A program made the translations under genes and the position numbers. From a virus, in IMG/VR virus record IMGVR_UViG_3300042521_001826, positions 1-31,145 of that record: 31,145 nucleotides of DNA; one strand, written 5' to 3'. Of the stretch, positions 27,779-31,145 are shown one piece after another. Positions within the stretch are counted from its first letter, which is position 1. Every line of letters starts with the position of its first letter. The notes beneath the pieces were generated by a model. That model was not told where the DNA came from and did not search any database. It was given only the letters and a program-made list of their open reading frames with translations.

Positions 27779-27910
27779 ATGAAAAGAAAAACTAGAGCAC
27801 ATTTCGTATTGTTTTGTAGTAATACACCATTCAAACCAAAAAGAGTGGTGTCAAAGGTCGCCTTCAAAAGGCGGGTTAAACATAAATTGAAAGATTTTCG
27901 TTATGAATAA
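27779..27910 (+). CDS. 43-residue basic phage protein
   Basis: MKRKTRAHFVLFCSNTPFKP opens a strongly basic 43-residue protein of a type I recall as recurring in T4-like phages (small basic proteins with an FVL-x-x-x-x-TPFK core). Its stop overlaps the CobS-like ATG. A stem-loop GTATTG-TTTTGTAG-TAATAC (27806-27825) lies inside it, with the same loop as the palindrome at 21693. Confidence 0.6.
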   Translation: MKRKTRAHFVLFCSNTPFKPKRVVSKVAFKRRVKHKLKDFRYE

Positions 27911-29072
27911 ATTGAATAAAAACGGTATTGCTTTCGTAGAGGCAGCCGAGAAATTATATGGCATTGGTGCCGTGTTGACCAGAGATAACATTGCTCATGT
28001 GGTCAGCGAGGCAGATGTACCATATCCATATTGGTTTGTAACCAAAGCAGAATATCGTAATGGTAACCGTGGTGAGTATTTGTTACCTAACATTGGCACC
28101 AAGAAACAAAAAGCTTCCGTTGTTGAAGAAGAATTGGAAATTGCCTACGCACAACCTGCTCAAGTGTTGGAATTCCGTCAACCAAAATTGTTGGATGAAT
28201 CTGATTCTGCCGTGCCTACTAAGTTTGAAGGCTATGTGCCATTTGGTTTCTACAAAGATTTGTTTGGCATTGTAAAATCTAAAATGTTTTATCCTGTATT
28301 CATTACTGGTTTATCAGGCAACGGCAAGACCTTGATGGTTGAGCAAGTGTGTGCTGAACTCAAGCGTGAATGTATTCGTGTGAATATCTCCATTGAAACT
28401 GATGAGACCGACCTGCTTGGTGGTCCTACTCTTATCAATGGTAATGTGGTGAATCGTGATGGTCCTGTTCTTCAAGCAATGAAGAAAGGTGCTGTATTGT
28501 TGATTGACGAAGTTGACCGTGGTTCTAATAAGTTGATGTGCTTGCAAGGCATTCTAGAAGGCAAACCATACTACAACAAAAAGACTGGTGAGGTTGTAAA
28601 ACCTGCCGATGGTTTCACCGTGATTGCCACCGCCAACACCAAAGGTCGTGGTTCAGAAGAAGGTCGTTATCTATCACAAGTGCTTGATGATGCCTTCTTA
28701 GAGCGATTCCCAATCACGGTAGAACAGGAATATCCTGATGCCAAAACTGAGCGTAAGATTCTTACACCGTTAATTGCTGATAAAGAATTCGTTGAGAATC
28801 TATGCCAATGGGCAGATGTGGTACGCCAATCGTTTGACCAAGGTGCTACTGATGAGATTATTTCCACTCGCCGTTTGGTACATATTGCCAAGGCATTTGG
28901 TATATTTAAAGACCGCATGAAAGCGATTGAGCTTTGTGTGAATCGTTTTGATGCCGAAACTAAAATGGCATTCTTAGATTTGTATTCAAAAGTGGATAAC
29001 ACCGTTGAATCACCAGCGAATACAAGTACCATTTCTACCACAACCGAGGTTGCCAATCAACCACAGGTGTGA
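27903..29072 (+). CDS. cobS: CobS-like MoxR-family AAA+ ATPase
   Basis: This 389-residue protein has an N-terminal adaptor-like region and an AAA+ core: Walker A GLSGNGKT (136-143), Walker B LLIDEVD (199-205), then a TANTKGRGSEEG loop and a sensor-2-like region with ARG-type residues. MoxR/CobS ATPases act with a VWA protein to remodel or metallate a target; the CobT-like protein at 13411 is the expected partner. The pair is 12 kb apart here rather than adjacent. No cobalt pathway is visible, so the cob names are by homology only. Confidence 0.85.
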   Translation: MNKLNKNGIAFVEAAEKLYGIGAVLTRDNIAHVVSEADVPYPYWFVTKAEYRNGNRGEYLLPNIGTKKQKASVVEEELEIAYAQPAQVLEFRQPKLLDESDSAVPTKFEGYVPFGFYKDLFGIVKSKMFYPVFITGLSGNGKTLMVEQVCAELKRECIRVNISIETDETDLLGGPTLINGNVVNRDGPVLQAMKKGAVLLIDEVDRGSNKLMCLQGILEGKPYYNKKTGEVVKPADGFTVIATANTKGRGSEEGRYLSQVLDDAFLERFPITVEQEYPDAKTERKILTPLIADKEFVENLCQWADVVRQSFDQGATDEIISTRRLVHIAKAFGIFKDRMKAIELCVNRFDAETKMAFLDLYSKVDNTVESPANTSTISTTTEVANQPQV

Positions 29073-29078
29073 TACAAT
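29050..29078 (+). promoter_or_regulatory. Sigma70-like promoter overlapping the CobS end
   Basis: TTGCCA (29050-29055), a 17-base spacer, and TACAAT (29073-29078). The same TTGCCA -35 is used at 10375. It would drive the gene at 29134 and the structured region beyond it. Confidence 0.45.
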
Positions 29079-29133
29079 GGTCAATGTAGTGTGTAGTAAT
29101 TTATATTATGTTTAATTTGATAGGAGTATTAGT

Positions 29134-29466
29134 ATGGCTTTAACAGTTCGTAAAGGTAAGGTAAACCGTCATGAGAAAATTACCCAAGTGTTGTTGTCTG
29201 GCAAACCTGTAAGTCCTGATGAGATTGCTACAGTTTTCAAAGGCACCAATCAAGAGGCAGTGCTGTACCGCCTCTCAACCAACATCTATAACATTCGTAA
29301 AGATGGTGGTATTGTGAAAGTAATCAAAGATGGCCGTAAAGTAAAGGCATATCAATTGGTTAATTTCACCGAGTTCGATAGCAATGGCCGTTACAAAGGC
29401 AAAGCAGTTGCAAAACCTGCTCAGCCTGCTGTAAAACCTGTTGTTGACCAACCCGTTACAGCGTAA
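29134..29466 (+). CDS. Winged-helix-like DNA-binding protein
   Basis: This 110-residue protein begins MALTVRKGKVNRHEKITQVL, followed by a helical bundle and a wing-like RKDGGIVKVIKDGRKVKAYQ. The pattern resembles winged HTH proteins. The C-terminus is an Ala/Pro/Val/Lys-rich tail. TAGGAG lies 5 bases upstream. It sits just before the structured element; a regulatory link is only a possibility. Confidence 0.65.
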   Translation: MALTVRKGKVNRHEKITQVLLSGKPVSPDEIATVFKGTNQEAVLYRLSTNIYNIRKDGGIVKVIKDGRKVKAYQLVNFTEFDSNGRYKGKAVAKPAQPAVKPVVDQPVTA

Positions 29467-29474
29467 GTAGTAGA

Positions 29475-29503
29475 ATATGGCCCCTCGGGAGAGGCCGCCA
29501 TAT
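29475..29503 (+). promoter_or_regulatory. Hairpin that competes with the long stem
   Basis: ATATGGC (29475-29481) pairs with GCCATAT (29497-29503), and inside CCTC (29483-29486) pairs with GAGG (29491-29494) around a GGGA tetraloop. The right arm GCCATAT is also the outer part of the following 21-bp stem, so the two folds exclude each other. This is the pattern of a switch or attenuator. Confidence 0.5.
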
Positions 29504-29573
29504 TAAAACACACCATACGAACCGATTACTCTGGTAGCAAAGGCGTAAGCTGATGGTGTGTTTTAATATGGCG
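29496..29573 (+). ncRNA. Candidate structured RNA, element 1 (21-bp perfect stem)
   Basis: Bases 29496-29516 pair perfectly with 29553-29573 (21 bp; the core is ATATTAAAACACACCAT). The 36-base interior (29517-29552) holds two weak hairpins: ACC/GGT near 29521-29535 and AGC/GCT at 29536-29551. Nothing known to me (tRNA, terminator, CRISPR repeat) fits. It lies between two genes in a 240-base gap. Confidence 0.45.
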
Positions 29574-29575
29574 TT

Positions 29576-29689
29576 ATATTGAAACACATTGAGTTGAATC
29601 TTGATCCAGATTCAATGGGGAGTTGAAGTAGAGAGAACCGGCCGGTCTGCTCTACATATACACTCCGAGATACCAGTGTGTTTCAATAT
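29576..29689 (+). ncRNA. Candidate structured RNA, element 2 (16-bp stem with inner hairpins)
   Basis: Bases 29576-29591 pair with 29674-29689, 16 bp with one G-T. Inside are TTGAATC/GATTCAA (29594-29600 with 29609-29615), GGAGT/ACTCC (29619-29623 with 29662-29666), and GTAGAG/CTCTAC (29628-29633 with 29650-29655) capped by a CCGG hairpin. The outer stem shares ATATTRAAACACA with element 1. The right arm ends 3 bases before the AAGGAG of the gene at 29708. Confidence 0.45.
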
Positions 29690-29707
29690 GACAAGGAGTT
29701 CTATATC

Positions 29708-29926
29708 ATGGGTTGGATTTTAATTTTCTATTTGAACACACCAAACAATTATCAGGTGCATTCGCATTATGATATGAAAGTGGATTGTTCTGTCAAAGAA
29801 TCGTATTACAATAATGTTTTCAAAGAAGTTGGTACAAAAGTGGTGGCTGCCTGTAAACCAAAAGAGTTTGTAAAGTATGCAAAGAATCAAGGTGGCTTGA
29901 TATATAAACAATATGAGTTGAGATAA
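29708..29926 (+). CDS. 72-residue unknown protein
   Basis: MGWILIFYLNTPNNYQVHSH is followed by two Cys and a helical basic end. AAGGAG (29693-29698) lies 9 bases before the ATG, just after the structured element, which could control its access. Function unknown. Confidence 0.6.
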   Translation: MGWILIFYLNTPNNYQVHSHYDMKVDCSVKESYYNNVFKEVGTKVVAACKPKEFVKYAKNQGGLIYKQYELR

Positions 29927-29927
29927 T

Positions 29928-30110
29928 ATGAAAAGTATTTGGCATTATAAAGATTATAGTTATTGGTTTAGCATAGAGGAAGAGGAAGATAATGTTAAAA
30001 TCTTTCATTATGCCTATAGTATAGGTGGTTCACAGATGTTGAATTATTCTCCTTATGAAAAAATGACCGAAGAAGAATTTAGAAAAATTGTAGATGAAAT
30101 GACAAAATGA
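29928..30110 (+). CDS. 60-residue unknown protein
   Basis: MKSIWHYKDYSYWFSIEEEE is acidic and aromatic, with a helical end (YEKMTEEEFRKIVDEM). It starts one base after the preceding stop and overlaps the next ATG. Function unknown. Confidence 0.55.
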   Translation: MKSIWHYKDYSYWFSIEEEEDNVKIFHYAYSIGGSQMLNYSPYEKMTEEEFRKIVDEMTK

Positions 30111-30460
30111 AAATTGCAATTAATAGACAGCACGGTGGATTTGGCCTCTCTGATGAGGCCTTTGAAGCCTTGCTGAAACGAAAAGGTATTGAGTTTGAAA
30201 TATCTGAATCACAATTTGGTTGTTCAAATTATTATGCCAAAGGCCATGCGGGTGATGATGAGTATTTCATTTCTCAATATGAGTATTATGAACCACGAAA
30301 CGATCCAGATTTAATTGCTGTGATTGAGGAGTTTGGTGACAAAGCTCATGGTTGGGCTGCATCATTAAAGATTGTGGAAATTCCTTATGGCGTGGCATGG
30401 CAGATTGAAGAATATGATGGTTTGGAACATATTGCTGAGAAGCATCGGACATGGTGTTAA
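30107..30460 (+). CDS. Conserved phage protein of unknown function
   Basis: This 117-residue protein matches a hypothetical family common in many phages: MKIAINRQHGGFGLSDEAF, then RNDPDLIAVIEEFGDKA and LKIVEIPYGVAWQIEEYDG. Conserved N-terminal motif and C-terminal WQIEEYDGLE suggest a shared fold, but no function is known. Overlaps neighbours. Confidence 0.8.
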   Translation: MKIAINRQHGGFGLSDEAFEALLKRKGIEFEISESQFGCSNYYAKGHAGDDEYFISQYEYYEPRNDPDLIAVIEEFGDKAHGWAASLKIVEIPYGVAWQIEEYDGLEHIAEKHRTWC

Positions 30461-30640
30461 ATGTCCATCATTCTTTTAATCTTTGCATTGCTTTGTGCAT
30501 TTGCCGCTGGCATGGAATACTCTAGTAAAAATACACTAGATTTCTCACCAGAAGCGCTTGGAGGTCTCTTATTCTGTGCCATAGCACTAGGGCTTATAGT
30601 CATAGGGATACTGTCACCAGAGGCGCTCCACATAGACTAA
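30461..30640 (+). CDS. 59-residue membrane protein
   Basis: MSIILLIFALLCAFAAGMEY, then a polar loop and a second membrane helix (LLFCAIALGLIVIGIL). Two membrane segments with a repeated SPEAL motif in the loop and at the end. ATG follows the preceding stop directly. Function unknown. Confidence 0.6.
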   Translation: MSIILLIFALLCAFAAGMEYSSKNTLDFSPEALGGLLFCAIALGLIVIGILSPEALHID

Positions 30641-30644
30641 AAAG

Positions 30645-30696
30645 TGTTGTGTCCATACAACAGACCGCTTGATTACCACCGTGGTTGTGTTATAAT
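30645..30696 (+). promoter_or_regulatory. Promoter cassette with divergent loop
   Basis: TGTTGT-GTCCAT-ACAACA (30645-30662; 6-bp arms) lies 6 bases before TTGATT (30669-30674), a 16-base spacer and TATAAT (30691-30696). The stem is kept while the loop differs from the others. It drives the gene at 30727. Confidence 0.75.
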
Positions 30697-30726
30697 GGCA
30701 GTTCAAATTGAGAAGGAGTTTTTGTT

Positions 30727-30969
30727 ATGAAAAAAGCAATCAATAAATCTATTAAAGATATTTTTCCAGGTATTATGATTTTGGATTTTGAGCCAGTTTG
30801 TGTAGAAAATCCATTTAGTGGTGAAAGCGTGATGTTATCACCTGATGAAGTGGCAGTATATGATTACGTCAAAGGTTGTGAATTGATTGGTGATTATAAG
30901 GGTGTGCGTAAAGGCCTTGATTGGTTTAGAGAGCACAATTGTGAAGCGTATATGACTTTATTGGATTAA
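30727..30969 (+). CDS. 80-residue conserved-looking protein
   Basis: MKKAINKSIKDIFPGIMILD, then VCVENPFSGESVMLSPDEVA. A helical end (KGLDWFREHNCEAY) closes the protein. AGGAG lies about 6 bases before the ATG, under a cassette promoter. No function known. Confidence 0.65.
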   Translation: MKKAINKSIKDIFPGIMILDFEPVCVENPFSGESVMLSPDEVAVYDYVKGCELIGDYKGVRKGLDWFREHNCEAYMTLLD

Positions 30970-30971
30970 TT

Positions 30972-31139
30972 ATGAATATTGATAAAAATGAAATGTTTGA
31001 ATACTTGGACACCTTGCGTGAAACAGGTGTAACCAATATGTTTGGTGCTGGTCCTTATTTGCAACAGGCATTTGGTGTTGACCGCAGAGAAGCTAGAACT
31101 GTATTAATGGAATGGATGAATACATATGCCCAGCGATAG
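30972..31139 (+). CDS. 55-residue conserved phage protein
   Basis: MNIDKNEMFEYLDTLRETGV is followed by TNMFGAGPYLQQAFGVDRRE and a helical end. The text NMFGAGPYLQ-x-AF is a pattern I recall from many phage hypothetical proteins. It starts 2 bases after the preceding stop. Function unknown. Confidence 0.7.
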   Translation: MNIDKNEMFEYLDTLRETGVTNMFGAGPYLQQAFGVDRREARTVLMEWMNTYAQR

Positions 31140-31145
31140 ATTTGA
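31126..31145 (+). CDS. Possible start of the next gene (cut by the window)
   Basis: ATG at 31126 overlaps the end of the preceding gene in another frame and begins MPSDRF. There are only 20 bases and no clear ribosome binding site, so this is a guess based on the usual overlapping gene starts here. Confidence 0.25.

Noticed and set aside
28667-29056. 129-codon minus-strand frame opposite the CobS-like gene
   Set aside because: It mirrors a conserved AAA+ gene; long antisense frames arise from its codon use.

Overview
The window is a piece of a tailed-phage genome of the T4 superfamily, most like the T4-type phages of aquatic Gram-negative bacteria (cyanophage, pelagiphage and methylophage relatives). 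The evidence is a T4 gp61-type primase, a T4 RNase H-type flap nuclease, ThyX, short NrdA and NrdB, a CobS/CobT-like pair, a GH19 endolysin, an overlapping spanin pair, and very dense small genes whose stop and start codons overlap. All genes I can support are on the + strand. The sequence is AT-rich apart from a few GC-rich patches. The host cannot be named; sigma70-like promoters, lipoproteins and spanins point to a Gram-negative host.

Layout. Positions 1-4955 hold a virion and lysis block: two basic proteins with T4-like capsid-targeting N-termini, an inner/outer membrane spanin pair, an exported staphylococcal-type nuclease, a lipoprotein, a GH19 endolysin and several small membrane proteins including a holin candidate. 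Positions 4981-12269 hold DNA metabolism: primase, ThyX, NrdA, NrdB, a zinc ribbon, a GIY-YIG-like protein, RNase H, a conserved T4-type protein and a degenerate nucleotidyltransferase. Positions 12459-20538 hold small accessory genes around a large CobT-like protein (zincin motif plus VWA domain), with a MazG-like protein, a methyltransferase-like protein and a DUF2452-like protein. Positions 20539-31145 hold mostly unknown small genes, probably host-takeover functions, plus a Gp88-family protein, an Api92/YubB-like protein, a SWIM zinc-finger protein, tRNA-Glu, a CobS-like AAA+ ATPase and a winged-helix-like protein.

Regulation. At least nine sigma70-like promoters sit in the short gaps. 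Several are preceded by one recurring 20-nt palindrome, GTGTTGCTAAAAAACAACAC or a variant, forming stem-loop/promoter cassettes reminiscent of the mobile PeSL cassettes of T4-type phages. The most striking unexplained element is at 29475-29689: two consecutive long inverted repeats (21 bp perfect; 16 bp with one G-T pair), each enclosing further hairpins, with a third hairpin competing for the first stem. It looks like an undescribed structured RNA or RNA switch.

How the genes fit together: primase, RNase H, ThyX and NrdAB supply and copy DNA; GH19, spanins and holin candidates release progeny; the CobS/CobT pair forms a MoxR-VWA type ATPase system of unknown substrate; the promoter cassettes drive small-gene operons.
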